From positions 3,979,501 through 4,043,500 of the forward strand of contig NZ_AP023032.1 of NCBI RefSeq assembly GCF_019670105.1: a stretch of 64,000 nt of DNA, given 5' to 3'. Made by a program: the position numbers and the translations under genes. Below are positions 1 through 8,462 of the stretch, in pieces (positions within the stretch are counted from its first letter, which is position 1; each line of letters starts with the position of its first letter). Under the pieces are notes generated by a model, which was given only the letters and a program-made list of their open reading frames with translations, searched no databases and was not told where the DNA came from. This stretch comes from Agarivorans albus. GTDB taxonomy: Bacteria > Pseudomonadota > Gammaproteobacteria > Enterobacterales > Celerinatantimonadaceae.

Positions 1-472
1 ATTTTTGCTCTTGCTCAATTCGATTTAAATAAGAATAACCTTGAGCGTTTTCGTAAGCATTAATGAACCAAACCTCTCGGCCATTATGCGCAGTTAAGCT
101 AGCGTAAAGAAGCAAAACCCGAGTTTGCTGGGGGAAATTAACCAGCCAGTGAACACCTTCAATACTAGCTGAAGACTGATGGGGCTTTAGTAGCTCTAAC
201 AATTGCTCGAGGTGGGCAGAATCGAAGAACTGCCAATGTTTACCATTGTTAGCTAGCTGCAGTAATTCACAGACACGAGGATTAGCAAAAATAACCTGTT
301 TGGCTTCTAGGTCAATCATCAGCTGAGCAGCCGGTGACTTCACCATTGCCGCGCGCTGAGCACGCACCTTTCTGCGAGCTAAGGCCCACATAACAATAAC
401 GATGACTAGCAGTATGCTAAGTAATGCTATTGTTGCCTGCATCCAGACTGTTGGATAAAAGTTTTCGTGCAT
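1..472 (-). CDS. Membrane-anchored PAS sensor protein, N-terminal part (partial)
   Basis: The gene reads leftward and runs off the left edge, so only about 157 residues are visible. Translation from the ATG at 472 gives one hydrophobic segment near residues 10-30, a basic stretch (ARRKVRAQR) and then a PAS-like region (AAQLMIDLEAKQVIFANPRV). This layout fits the front end of a membrane histidine kinase or a diguanylate cyclase; the output domain is outside the window. In E. coli the gene downstream of yhcC is arcB, so a hybrid kinase is plausible, but the visible residues do not resemble the ArcB N-terminus I remember. No specific function is claimed. Confidence 0.6.
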   Translation of the reverse strand, partial: MHENFYPTVWMQATIALLSILLVIVIVMWALARRKVRAQRAAMVKSPAAQLMIDLEAKQVIFANPRVCELLQLANNGKHWQFFDSAHLEQLLELLKPHQSSASIEGVHWLVNFPQQTRVLLLYASLTAHNGREVWFINAYENAQGYSYLNRIEQEQK

Positions 473-579
473 CGATTGTCCATTTTTTCTGCAACCGCTG
501 CTACTTTACCTGATTATATGACATAAGAAAATAATCATTTACTAAACAAGCAATTAGCTCACATTTACTGCATCACATT

Positions 580-1497
580 CTAACTTAATGCGCTACCTTG
601 GGGGCCATCAAAGGCCAACTTTTTGGCAATATCTGTGAGGGCTAACCACTTGTTTTGGCACCAATTTGGCGCCAGTAAAACCGGCGGCCGAGCATGGGCA
701 CTTACACGGTGATAAACCACATGTTCAGGGGTATGGCGAATAAGATTTACCGCTTGTTCAACGTAGTGCTGCTGGCTCATGGTATCTAAGCGGCCTGCTC
801 GCCACGCTTTAGCCATGGTGCTGCCCTCAACCACATGTAAAGGATGCAACTTAATACCAGCAATATCTTCGGCAAGTACCGCCTCAAGTGATTGCATATA
901 ATGTTCAGGCTCTTCGCCCGGTAAACCCAAAATAAGATGGGCGCATACTTTTAAACCGTATTGGTGGGCACGGGCTACAGCCTTTCGAAACGCCGCAAAA
1001 TCATGACCACGGTTTATTTTCTTTAAAGTTTCATCATGGGCAGTTTGAACACCTAGCTCTAGCCAAACTTCTTTACCTTGAGCCTGATACTCTGCCAGCA
1101 TTTCTAACACCGCTTCGGGTACGCAATCTGGGCGGGTACCAATGCATAAACCCACCACAGACTCATCGGCTAAAGCTTGCTGATACATCCCACGCAAATA
1201 TTCTACTTCGGCATAGGTGCTGGTATAGGCCTGAAAGTAGGCTAAATAGCGGATATCTTTATGTTTTAGCTCAGCCTTGCGTGCATCCAGCTGCTCGCCA
1301 ATCGACATCATTTGCTGTTGCGGTTTAACAAAAGCGTCTACGTTGCAAAAGGTACAGCCACCTTTACCAATACTGCCATCGCGATTTGGGCAGGTGAAAT
1401 CGCCATCCACACTTAGCTTGCGCACTCGCCCGCTAAAATGTTGCTTAATATGACGACCTAAGGTGTTTACATATAAATCTAGCTGCACAGCTTTCAC
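580..1497 (-). CDS. yhcC: Radical SAM protein, YhcC family (TIGR01212)
   Basis: A 305-residue cytoplasmic radical SAM enzyme. The iron-sulfur cluster cysteines lie at C36, C48 and C51 (FTCPNRDG...GGCTFCN), the spacing typical of the YhcC/Elp3-like branch. Further family features are RYLAYFQAYTSTYA, the GTRPDCVPE segment and LILGLPGE. The family is widespread in gammaproteobacteria, and its substrate is not established as far as I know. It is read leftward toward the partial sensor gene with about 107 bases between them, as in the E. coli yhcC-arcB order. The annotated start gives the full-length family N-terminus (MKAVQLDLYVNTLGRHIKQHF). Confidence 0.9.
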   Translation of the reverse strand: MKAVQLDLYVNTLGRHIKQHFSGRVRKLSVDGDFTCPNRDGSIGKGGCTFCNVDAFVKPQQQMMSIGEQLDARKAELKHKDIRYLAYFQAYTSTYAEVEYLRGMYQQALADESVVGLCIGTRPDCVPEAVLEMLAEYQAQGKEVWLELGVQTAHDETLKKINRGHDFAAFRKAVARAHQYGLKVCAHLILGLPGEEPEHYMQSLEAVLAEDIAGIKLHPLHVVEGSTMAKAWRAGRLDTMSQQHYVEQAVNLIRHTPEHVVYHRVSAHARPPVLLAPNWCQNKWLALTDIAKKLAFDGPQGSALS

Positions 1498-1659
1498 TCT
1501 TTAATAAGGTGGGAAAAACCCAAAACGGCGGCTAGTCTACTGGCAGGAGCCAGCTAGGTCTTAGTTGTAGATCAAGAGAGCACAACATTTAGACATTAGA
1601 TGATCAACAACAGCGCTCTCAATTGCTCCTCAGCAAAGATAAACAGCACCTCTTGAAGC

Positions 1660-1668
1660 TGCTATACT
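1660..1668 (+). promoter_or_regulatory. Extended -10 promoter for the DUF2750 gene
   Basis: TGcTATACT is an extended -10 element. Transcription would start near 1675, leaving a leader of roughly 29 bases before the ATG at 1704. No good -35 is visible, which extended -10 promoters tolerate. It also argues against the longer reading frame that opens at 1623, upstream of the promoter. Confidence 0.5.
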
Positions 1669-1703
1669 GCGTGCCGCTAATACAGTCGCACCTAGGAATC
1701 AAC

Positions 1704-2081
1704 ATGAGCTCTCAAGCATTAATCGACGCAAATGACCGTCTAACCACTAAACAGCGTTATCAAAGCTTTATCGAACAAGCCCGTAAGGCCCAACAGGTTT
1801 GGACCTTAAGTGACGAACAGGGTTGTTTGATTATCGAAACCGGTGACGAAAAAGTATTACTGCTGTGGAGCGAGCAAGCACTTGCCGAACACTGGGCCAG
1901 TAAAGATCACGCCAACTTTAAAGCCCTAGCCATTAGTTTGAGTGACTTGACCGAGAAGTGGCTCCCAGGAATGGCCAACGATGGTTTTGACCTAGCAGTG
2001 GCTCCTAGCTTTGCCGGTGAAGGCACAATTGTTGCGCCCTTAGATCTTGCCGACGAGCTAAGCAGCGGAAAAATCAAGTAA
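1704..2081 (+). CDS. DUF2750 family protein
   Basis: A 125-residue soluble protein with no signal peptide or membrane segment. The pattern of an N-terminal helix (QRYQSFIEQARKAQQVWTL), a short EQGCLIIET strand, then LLLWSEQALAEHWA resembles the DUF2750 family, whose function is unknown. The open frame extends upstream to 1623, but that part lies over the extended -10 promoter, and MSSQALIDANDRL at 1704 is a normal family start, so 1704 was chosen. It precedes tyrS and is separated from it by an inverted repeat, so it is probably a separate transcript. Confidence 0.65.
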   Translation: MSSQALIDANDRLTTKQRYQSFIEQARKAQQVWTLSDEQGCLIIETGDEKVLLLWSEQALAEHWASKDHANFKALAISLSDLTEKWLPGMANDGFDLAVAPSFAGEGTIVAPLDLADELSSGKIK

Positions 2082-2095
2082 GCCGAGTATTTACC

Positions 2096-2143
2096 GCGCT
2101 TAAGTCCAAAGCAGTTTTTTTAGTAAGGACTTAAGTGTAGAAT
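2096..2143 (+). repeat. Inverted repeat and candidate promoter in front of tyrS
   Basis: Perfect 9-base arms, CTTAAGTCC (2099-2107) and GGACTTAAG (2127-2135), are separated by 19 bases that contain a run of seven T. Wobble pairs extend the stem to about 12 base pairs. A -10-like TAGAAT follows at 2138-2143. The element could end the DUF2750 transcript or act as an operator/leader for tyrS. No T-box features were seen. Confidence 0.45.
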
Positions 2144-2204
2144 CTTCGGCTCGAAAATTGTTCATAGCGCCCAAACGGGTACAGAAATACATACAGGTTA
2201 AATT

Positions 2205-3491
2205 ATGACGACAACGGTTAATCCATTATTAGAAGATTTGAAGGCGCGCGGCCTAGTTGCTCAATGCACTGCCGACGAAGAACTGGCCGAACACCTTTCT
2301 AGTGGAGCCCGCACCCTGTATTGTGGCTTTGACCCAACTGCCGACAGCCTGCACATTGGTAGCCTAGTGCCACTACTTATGCTTAAGCGTTTCCAACAAG
2401 CTGGTCACAAGCCCTTAGCCTTGGTGGGTGGTGCAACCGGTTTAATTGGTGACCCAAGCTTTAAAGCCGCAGAGCGTAAACTAAACAGTGATGACGTAGT
2501 TACCGGCTGGGTAGGCAAACTGCAGAAGCAAGTTAGCCAGTTTATTGAGTTTGGCGACCAAGCAAATGCAGCCAAGGTAATTAACAACCTAGATTGGATT
2601 GGCAAAGTAAACGTAATTGATTTCATGCGTAACGTAGGTAAACACTTTAGCGTTAACGCCATGATCAAAAAAGAATCGGTAAAACAGCGTATCGACCGTG
2701 ATGAGTCGGGTATCTCGTTCACCGAGTTCAGCTACATGTTGCTGCAGTCTTACGACTTTGCCGAGCTTAGCGACAAAGAAAACACCACCTTACAAATTGG
2801 TGGCTCTGATCAGTGGGGCAACATCACTGGCGGTATTGACCTAGCTCGACGCATGTACAGCAACAAAGTATATGGCCTAACAATGCCATTAGTGACCAAA
2901 GCCGACGGCACTAAGTTTGGTAAAACCGAAACGGGTACCATTTGGTTAGATCCTAAGCGTACCTCGCCTTACGCGTTCTACCAATTCTGGATTAACACGG
3001 CGGATGCCGACGTATATTCGTTCTTGCGTTACTTCACCTTTATCGACGTAGCCGAAATTGCAGCCATTGAAGAGCGTGATAAAGCCGCCCAAGGTCGCCC
3101 AGAAGCGCAAGGTATTTTAGCCAAAGAAGTAACTCGTTTAGTGCATGGAGAAGAAGGCTTAGCCTCAGCAATGCGGATTACTCAAGCGCTATTCTCTGGC
3201 GACTTAGCCTCTCTCAGTGAGTCAGATTTAGAGCAGCTAGCCCAAGATGGTTTGCCTACCACTCAACTTGAACAAAGCGAAGCTGGTTTAGTTGAGCTAC
3301 TTACAGCGAGTGAGTTAGCTAAATCAAATAAAATGGCGCGCGAATTTATTGGTAACGGCGCAGTGTCTGTAAACGGCGAAAAGCTAAACGACCCTCAGCT
3401 AACCTTGCAAGCCAGCGATGCCTTATACGGTAAGTATTCAGTAGTTAAGCGCGGTAAAAAATTATTCAGTTTGATCATTTGGGCTAAATAA
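2205..3491 (+). CDS. tyrS: Tyrosyl-tRNA synthetase
   Basis: A class I aminoacyl-tRNA synthetase of 428 residues that charges tRNA-Tyr with tyrosine in the cytoplasm. The ATP-binding signature HIGS is at residues 50-53 ([14 protein letters not shown]) and the second signature KFGKT follows KADGT near residue 236. The tyrosine/tRNA face includes [12 protein letters not shown]. The C-terminal part (about 355-428) is the S4-like RNA-binding domain. The sequence matches E. coli TyrS (424 residues, as remembered) along its whole length. The ATG at 2205 gives the standard N-terminus ([13 protein letters not shown]). Confidence 0.97.
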   Translation: MTTTVNPLLEDLKARGLVAQCTADEELAEHLSSGARTLYCGFDPTADSLHIGSLVPLLMLKRFQQAGHKPLALVGGATGLIGDPSFKAAERKLNSDDVVTGWVGKLQKQVSQFIEFGDQANAAKVINNLDWIGKVNVIDFMRNVGKHFSVNAMIKKESVKQRIDRDESGISFTEFSYMLLQSYDFAELSDKENTTLQIGGSDQWGNITGGIDLARRMYSNKVYGLTMPLVTKADGTKFGKTETGTIWLDPKRTSPYAFYQFWINTADADVYSFLRYFTFIDVAEIAAIEERDKAAQGRPEAQGILAKEVTRLVHGEEGLASAMRITQALFSGDLASLSESDLEQLAQDGLPTTQLEQSEAGLVELLTASELAKSNKMAREFIGNGAVSVNGEKLNDPQLTLQASDALYGKYSVVKRGKKLFSLIIWAK

Positions 3492-3503
3492 TTTTGCTGT
3501 TAA

Positions 3504-3528
3504 GAGCAATCAGCCACGCTGATTGCTC
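3504..3528 (+). terminator. Hairpin after tyrS
   Basis: Perfect 10-base-pair stem GAGCAATCAG/CTGATTGCTC with a 5-base loop, 12 bases after the tyrS stop. Only a weak T-rich tail follows (GATTTAAT), so it may be a weak terminator or a 3' stabiliser. Confidence 0.5.
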
Positions 3529-3800
3529 GATTTAATCCCTTCAACACATTCTCCACCACCTTTGCTGTTGTTATCTGCCAGAACAACCTTTTCTACGTAT
3601 TCCGATGTCACTTCTTGTTGGCTTCAATCACCCTTCATAAACTCCTCATTGCACTGGTATTTTCCCTAGAAAGCTTTAATTCAAATCTAGCTGCACGAAA
3701 TTAAGTTATCAACCAATTCAAATAAACGTTAACCAGTTTGCAGTTTAAGTTAAAAATGTCTGGCATAATTGGTTTACAAATTTTTACTGTATGAGCCAAA
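3529..3800. other. Intergenic region upstream of the agarase gene
   Basis: With the tyrS hairpin this completes a 309-base stretch without a gene. No convincing small reading frame with a ribosome binding site was found. The only element I can support is an extended -10 promoter, TGgCATAAT at 3761-3769, about 32 bases before the agarase ATG. The stretch is AT-rich toward its right end. Confidence 0.5.
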
Positions 3801-5132
3801 ATGCTGTTTAGAAACACTCTATTACTTGCCGCCACTAGCCTGGTTTTTTCCCTTCAAGCTAAAGATTGGGCAGACTACGACGTACCTGCAGACCCTGGAT
3901 TTGGAAATACTTGGGAATTAATTGACGCCTTTTCTGACGATTTTAACTACCAAGGAAAAAACCAACAGTTTAGTGAAAAATGGAACGACCATTACCATAA
4001 TGCTTGGACTGGGCCAGGATTAACCATATGGAGTTCTGATCACTCTGATGTAGTAGACGGAAAACTGGTTATTAAAGCCGCCAGAAAACCAGATACCGAT
4101 AAGGTTCACCTAGGTGTAGTAACTTCTAAAACGCCAATCATCTACCCAGTTTACATGGAAGCCAAAATTAAAGTGGCTAACCAAGTGCTATCGTCTAACT
4201 TTTGGTTATTAAGTGCCGATGACAAGCGCGAGCTAGATATACTGGAGATATACGGCAGCGATCGCGCCAACCACCACAAGCATTCTCGCCATGCTAATAC
4301 CAACTACCATGTATTTATTCGTGACGAAGAAAGCAACGAAATTATCCGAGACATAGGCTCTCAACAGCATCACTTTTTACCAAACGAAGCGCCGTATCGC
4401 GATAACTTTCATCGCTTTGGCGCATACTGGATCGATCCATGGAATGTCGAGTTTTACATTGATGGACGTTTAGTTCGTCGCTTAAACAAAACGTCACTTA
4501 AAGATCCAGAAAATCTTGGTCTAGACCGCGAGATGTTCATGATCATCGACATGGAAGATCACGATTGGCGCTCAAGTGTTGGTCACATCGCTAGCGATGA
4601 AGATTTAGCCGATGAAACTAGAAACAAGATGCTAGTGGATTGGGTGCGTGTTTACGTACCAGTAAAAGCCGACGCAAGCCAGCAAGAACTAGGCCCGGTA
4701 AAGCTTCCGACCGATGTAGCCGGCTTAAGCTTGCGCCACAGCACCAAGTGTTTTGAAATTAGAAACCCTCGCTCTGAAAAAGGCGCGCGTTATCGCCAAA
4801 GCTACTGCAGCCATCGTGGCCAACAGCAGAAGTTTACTTTTACCGAGCAAGTGAGTGAACAGGGCCAGCAAGTTAGCATCAAAAACACCGCAAATGATTT
4901 TTGTGTTGCAGCACGAGAAGGCAAACAAGACTTACGCCAACAACCCTGTGATGAGCAATCAGCTGCCCAGTCTTGGCTATTATCAAACAAAGGCCACAAT
5001 TGGTTCAGCATTAAAAACCTTGCCACTGGTGAATGCCTAGAAATGGCGAAAGGCTCCAAGAAAAATGGCAAAAACTTGTCATTGGGTGAATGTGATGGCT
5101 CAGAGCATCAAAGCTTTAAATTCGTAAATTAA
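3801..5132 (+). CDS. Secreted GH16 beta-agarase-like glycoside hydrolase with C-terminal ricin-type lectin domain
   Basis: A 443-residue secreted enzyme likely to cut the beta-1,4 bonds of agar or a related red-algal galactan. Residues 1-20 are a Sec signal peptide (LLLAATSLVFSLQA). The GH16 domain spans about 30-295; its active-site motif ELDILE supplies the nucleophile E144, the assisting D146 and the acid/base E149. The extra residue in this motif is the beta-bulge form typical of agarases and related enzymes. Residues about 310-443 form a ricin-type beta-trefoil (CBM13-like) with QSF/QKF repeats and paired cysteines, probably for binding galactan. Porphyranase or carrageenase activity cannot be excluded. 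An aldehyde dehydrogenase gene follows on the same strand. Confidence 0.85.
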   Translation: MLFRNTLLLAATSLVFSLQAKDWADYDVPADPGFGNTWELIDAFSDDFNYQGKNQQFSEKWNDHYHNAWTGPGLTIWSSDHSDVVDGKLVIKAARKPDTDKVHLGVVTSKTPIIYPVYMEAKIKVANQVLSSNFWLLSADDKRELDILEIYGSDRANHHKHSRHANTNYHVFIRDEESNEIIRDIGSQQHHFLPNEAPYRDNFHRFGAYWIDPWNVEFYIDGRLVRRLNKTSLKDPENLGLDREMFMIIDMEDHDWRSSVGHIASDEDLADETRNKMLVDWVRVYVPVKADASQQELGPVKLPTDVAGLSLRHSTKCFEIRNPRSEKGARYRQSYCSHRGQQQKFTFTEQVSEQGQQVSIKNTANDFCVAAREGKQDLRQQPCDEQSAAQSWLLSNKGHNWFSIKNLATGECLEMAKGSKKNGKNLSLGECDGSEHQSFKFVN

Positions 5133-5187
5133 TGGGAAGGCTAGCCTAACAGCTGGCCATTTACTTCGCTTAAACAATAGGTTGTTC

Positions 5188-6633
5188 ATGAAAAATTATC
5201 AGATGTACATCAATGGTAGCTGGCTAGATGCAAAATCAGGAGCACGCGCCGAGGTACTTAACCCTTCAACTGAAGAAGTTATCGCCACTGTCGCTAATGG
5301 CGATGAAACCGATGCAGAGCTAGCCATGAGCGCAGCAGTTGCAGCACAAAAGCAATGGCGTAAGCTACCTGCTCGCAAACGTGCTGAAAAACTGTATGAG
5401 TTAGTGGCAGAGATTAAAGCTAACCGTGACTTCTTAGCCGAGCTGCTTGTGCAAGAACAAGGCAAGTTACTAAAAGTGGCGCGTATGGAAGTAGACGTAA
5501 CCTGCTCGTTTATTGAATACGCCTGCGAGTGGGCTCGCCACATTGAAGGTGACATAGTTGAGTCAGACAACCCTGACGAGCACATTTGGATCCACAAGGT
5601 ACCGCGTGGTGTAGTGGTAGCTATTACTGCATGGAACTTTCCACTAGCGCTAGCTGGTCGCAAAATTGGCCCAGCCTTAGTGGCGGGTAATGCGATTATT
5701 GTTAAGCCAACTACCGAAACACCATTAGCAACACTTGAGCTAGCAAAACTGGCCGACAAAGTTGGCTTGCCAAAAGGTTTGTTAAACGTAGTCACCGGTC
5801 CTGGTCGCTCTTTGGGCGATGCACTGGTTCGCCACCCAAAGACAGCCATGGTATCAATGACAGGCAGTACTCCTGCTGGCCAAGCCATTGTGCGAGCAGC
5901 CTCAGACAACCTAGCTCATGTACAACTAGAGCTAGGCGGCAAAGCGCCCTTTATCGTGCTCGACGACGCTAACATAGATGCGGCAGTAGACGCAGCGCTA
6001 AACTCTAAGTTCGATAACTGTGGTCAAGTATGTACTTGTAACGAACGTTTATATGTTCACGAAGCCATCTACACCGAGTTTATGGACAAATTGCTTGCCA
6101 AGGTGAAAGCCATAAAGGTAGGTGACCCAATGAACGAAGATAGCGACATGGGGCCAAAAGTAAGCGCTAAAGAGCTAGCCAATATGGAAGCCATGGTTGC
6201 TAAAGCCATAGAAGAGGGTGCCACCTTAGTCACTGGTGGTAAACGCTTAAGCGGCGAGGAGTTTGAAAAAGGCTACTGGTTTGAACCCACCGTGTTTACC
6301 GACGTAACCCAAGAGATGAGCCTCGTTCATGAAGAGATCTTTGGCCCTATTTTGCCCGTAGTTAAATTTACTGAGTTTGATGAAGTGATTAACTATGCTA
6401 ACGATTCTGAGTACGGTTTGTCGGCGATGATCTTCACCGACCGAATCAAACTAGTGATGGACTTGGTAAACGACCTTGAATGCGGAGAGATTTATGTAAA
6501 CCGCGGTCATGGCGAGCAACATCAAGGCTTCCACAATGGCTACAAACTAAGTGGCTCCGGCGGTGAAGATGGTAAATATGGTTTTGAGCAATACCTAGAG
6601 AAGAAAACCTTCTACGTAGATTTCTCAAAATAA
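5188..6633 (+). CDS. AldA-like aldehyde dehydrogenase (lactaldehyde/glycolaldehyde or sugar-aldehyde type)
   Basis: An NAD(P)-dependent aldehyde dehydrogenase of 481 residues. The family features are PWNFP-like AITAWNFPLALAGRKIGPAL, the glutamate in LELGGKAPF, and the catalytic cysteine in GQVCTCNER. It aligns along its length with remembered E. coli AldA, which oxidises L-lactaldehyde and glycolaldehyde. The frame opens at a TTG (5182), but the ATG at 5188 sits 6 bases after AGG, so 5188 was chosen. It starts 55 bases after the agarase gene, with a weak wobble-containing hairpin (5139-5158) between. The position suggests either lactaldehyde oxidation or oxidation of 3,6-anhydrogalactose from agar; the sequence alone cannot decide. 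Confidence 0.85.
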   Translation: MKNYQMYINGSWLDAKSGARAEVLNPSTEEVIATVANGDETDAELAMSAAVAAQKQWRKLPARKRAEKLYELVAEIKANRDFLAELLVQEQGKLLKVARMEVDVTCSFIEYACEWARHIEGDIVESDNPDEHIWIHKVPRGVVVAITAWNFPLALAGRKIGPALVAGNAIIVKPTTETPLATLELAKLADKVGLPKGLLNVVTGPGRSLGDALVRHPKTAMVSMTGSTPAGQAIVRAASDNLAHVQLELGGKAPFIVLDDANIDAAVDAALNSKFDNCGQVCTCNERLYVHEAIYTEFMDKLLAKVKAIKVGDPMNEDSDMGPKVSAKELANMEAMVAKAIEEGATLVTGGKRLSGEEFEKGYWFEPTVFTDVTQEMSLVHEEIFGPILPVVKFTEFDEVINYANDSEYGLSAMIFTDRIKLVMDLVNDLECGEIYVNRGHGEQHQGFHNGYKLSGSGGEDGKYGFEQYLEKKTFYVDFSK

Positions 6634-6654
6634 CACTCTTTTCTTAGGAAGTGA

Positions 6655-6685
6655 GCAAGCAACTTATTAGCGGTGAGTTGCTTGC
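6655..6685 (+). terminator. Hairpin after the aldehyde dehydrogenase gene
   Basis: Perfect 10-base-pair stem GCAAGCAACT/AGTTGCTTGC with an 11-base loop, 22 bases after the stop. No T run follows, so the terminator call is tentative. Confidence 0.45.
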
Positions 6686-6760
6686 TACCCGCAGTTTTGA
6701 AAATGGAGACCGCAATACTCAATAGCAATAATAATTAAACGCAAATACCAAGGGGATACT

Positions 6761-6847
6761 ATGTTCTACATCGGATTCTTTTTAAGCTTAGTAATGATCT
6801 ACTTAGGCGTGTTAGAAATCATTCAGCGGCAACGTGAACACTCATAA
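6761..6847 (+). CDS. Predicted 28-residue single-pass membrane peptide
   Basis: An ATG frame preceded by AAGGGGAT, a strong ribosome binding site with 4-8 bases of spacing. The product is a hydrophobic helix (FYIGFFLSLVMIYLGVLEII, residues 2-21) followed by a short basic tail (QRQREHS), so it would sit in the inner membrane as one segment. It lies alone between the aldehyde dehydrogenase terminator and the next gene. I do not recognise the family; known tiny membrane subunits such as CydX or KdpF look different. Function unknown. Confidence 0.5.
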   Translation: MFYIGFFLSLVMIYLGVLEIIQRQREHS

Positions 6848-7039
6848 TCATGCATCCTCTGCTTTAGGGTCGTAGCCAACAACACCGCTATAAAAAGGTT
6901 GGTGCGGGATAAGAGCAAGATACTCACTCAACTAAATATTAAGGATAGTTGGACAAGCATTACCCTTCTCACTAGTTTTACTCTAAGCCCATGATATGCG
7001 ATGCTTTAATGCGCTGGCATTACCATGGAAAATGGCTGA

Positions 7040-7786
7040 ATGAATGTGATAGAAAACAACACCCTCGCAGTGATAGTTCCGCAAATTCAGCTACAACTTG
7101 GCTACCAAATTGTTGAACTTGGCCACTCATACTTCTCCATCCAAAGCTTGGTCTCAATTGAAGATTTTCATCACCTTGCAGATTTAATGGAAGGAAATAT
7201 AGAAGGCCCGCTAAGCAGTCGATTTAGCCAAGAATATATGGCTCTAGCCGTATTAGGTGCAATTAACTATTGGCTACAAAAAAAGCAATTGGAACCTGAT
7301 GACCTAAATACTGCCAAGCGCTTGTCCACTAAGCTTGGCGACTACCTAAACTCGTTAAGCCAAAAACGAAAAGAGAGTGCAAATCTCTCACTACCAGCGC
7401 CAGATCAGGCCAATATAGGCGAACATTACTGCCTGTTTGAGTTTGCCGATGACTGGCAAGTAAAAGTAGGTAAGTGCAACTCAAAGCAAGCCTTCGGTAT
7501 TTACTTTGTTTGCCCGCTAGTCTGCGATGTGGAGCCACCGCTAGCATATATGCTGCAACAGATTAATGCCTACACTCAAGCTCTCTCCATTGCCCAGTTT
7601 AACGAAGCTGAAGTTAAGCCATGCTTGCAACAAGAACTTAGCAATTGGCTAGCACAATTTAGCCTGCAGCATCCTCAGGCAGTGCAATCTTATACGGAAT
7701 GGGAATTTGAAGAGCTGAGTCTCACCGAGCAAGCTTTATGCGAAGTATATTGCCAAGCACAGTCTTTGAAAGAGGCCCTCATCTAA
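7040..7786 (+). CDS. Hypothetical protein, 248 residues
   Basis: I do not recognise this family. The product is acidic and soluble, with no signal peptide or clear membrane segment. It has an N-terminal mixed region (residues 1-100), a glutamine- and leucine-rich helical part and an EFEELSLTEQALCEVYCQ helix near the C-terminus. Four of its cysteines lie between about 130 and 235. The frame has the codon usage of its neighbours. It is monocistronic, with about 190 bases before it and 180 bases after it. The ATG at 7040 is used; an upstream ATG at 7025 is stopped after four codons. Confidence 0.6.
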   Translation: MNVIENNTLAVIVPQIQLQLGYQIVELGHSYFSIQSLVSIEDFHHLADLMEGNIEGPLSSRFSQEYMALAVLGAINYWLQKKQLEPDDLNTAKRLSTKLGDYLNSLSQKRKESANLSLPAPDQANIGEHYCLFEFADDWQVKVGKCNSKQAFGIYFVCPLVCDVEPPLAYMLQQINAYTQALSIAQFNEAEVKPCLQQELSNWLAQFSLQHPQAVQSYTEWEFEELSLTEQALCEVYCQAQSLKEALI

Positions 7787-7970
7787 CTCGCTGCGTATTG
7801 GTTTGATCGATGAAGTCAGGCCTATTTTGATAACTTGATTAATATAATCGAACACTTTGTCTTAAAAAAGTCATAAATCTTACCTAAGCTGCTTGCAGTT
7901 AACCGCTTAAGTCGGTAACTATGGTTTATTATCAAACCAGTTGTTAGTTCCACTACGATTAAGGAATGCT

Positions 7971-8399
7971 ATGCAAATTCGCCCTATTCATGAAGAAGAC
8001 GCGGTTGACGTGGCCATGCTGGCAAAGCAGCTAGGCTACAACCCAACGGCACAAACTGTACTACCTAATATTCACGCTATTTTAGAAAACCCTGCCCACC
8101 AAGCCTTTGTTTACCTCAACGAGCAAGAGCAAATAGTAGGTTGGGTGCACGTATTTGTTGCCTTGCGTTTAGGCTCGCTACCCTTTGCCGAGATTAGCGG
8201 TATGGTGGTAGATCAAGACTCACAAAATCAAGGCATTGGCCGGGCACTTGTTAAACAATGCCGTCATTGGGCGACTAGCCGCGGCGTAGGCGAAATTCGA
8301 GTACGTTGTGACTCTACCCGCGAACAAGCAAATCAGTTTTACCAGCACATCAAATTTAAACAGCGTAAAACACAACGGGTGTTTGTGCGCGATCTGTAG
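7971..8399 (+). CDS. GNAT family N-acetyltransferase
   Basis: A 142-residue acetyltransferase that would move an acetyl group from acetyl-CoA to an amine. It begins MQIRPIHEEDAVDVAMLAKQ, typical of GNATs. Motif A, the acetyl-CoA pyrophosphate loop, is DQDSQNQGIGRALV (about residues 88-101), and FYQHIKFKQ is the usual C-terminal motif B. The substrate is unknown. The open frame extends back to a TTG at 7941, but the ATG at 7971 has AAGGA five bases upstream and gives the normal family N-terminus. Confidence 0.8.
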   Translation: MQIRPIHEEDAVDVAMLAKQLGYNPTAQTVLPNIHAILENPAHQAFVYLNEQEQIVGWVHVFVALRLGSLPFAEISGMVVDQDSQNQGIGRALVKQCRHWATSRGVGEIRVRCDSTREQANQFYQHIKFKQRKTQRVFVRDL

Positions 8400-8462
8400 C
8401 TGTTCCTTAAACTAGCTTATGGTAATATTCCGCTGATTTTTCCTTTTGATAAAGAGACGGTT

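Noticed and set aside
2150-2204. T-box or other riboswitch in the tyrS leader
   Set aside because: The leader is too short and no T-box sequence is present; T-boxes are not expected in gammaproteobacteria.
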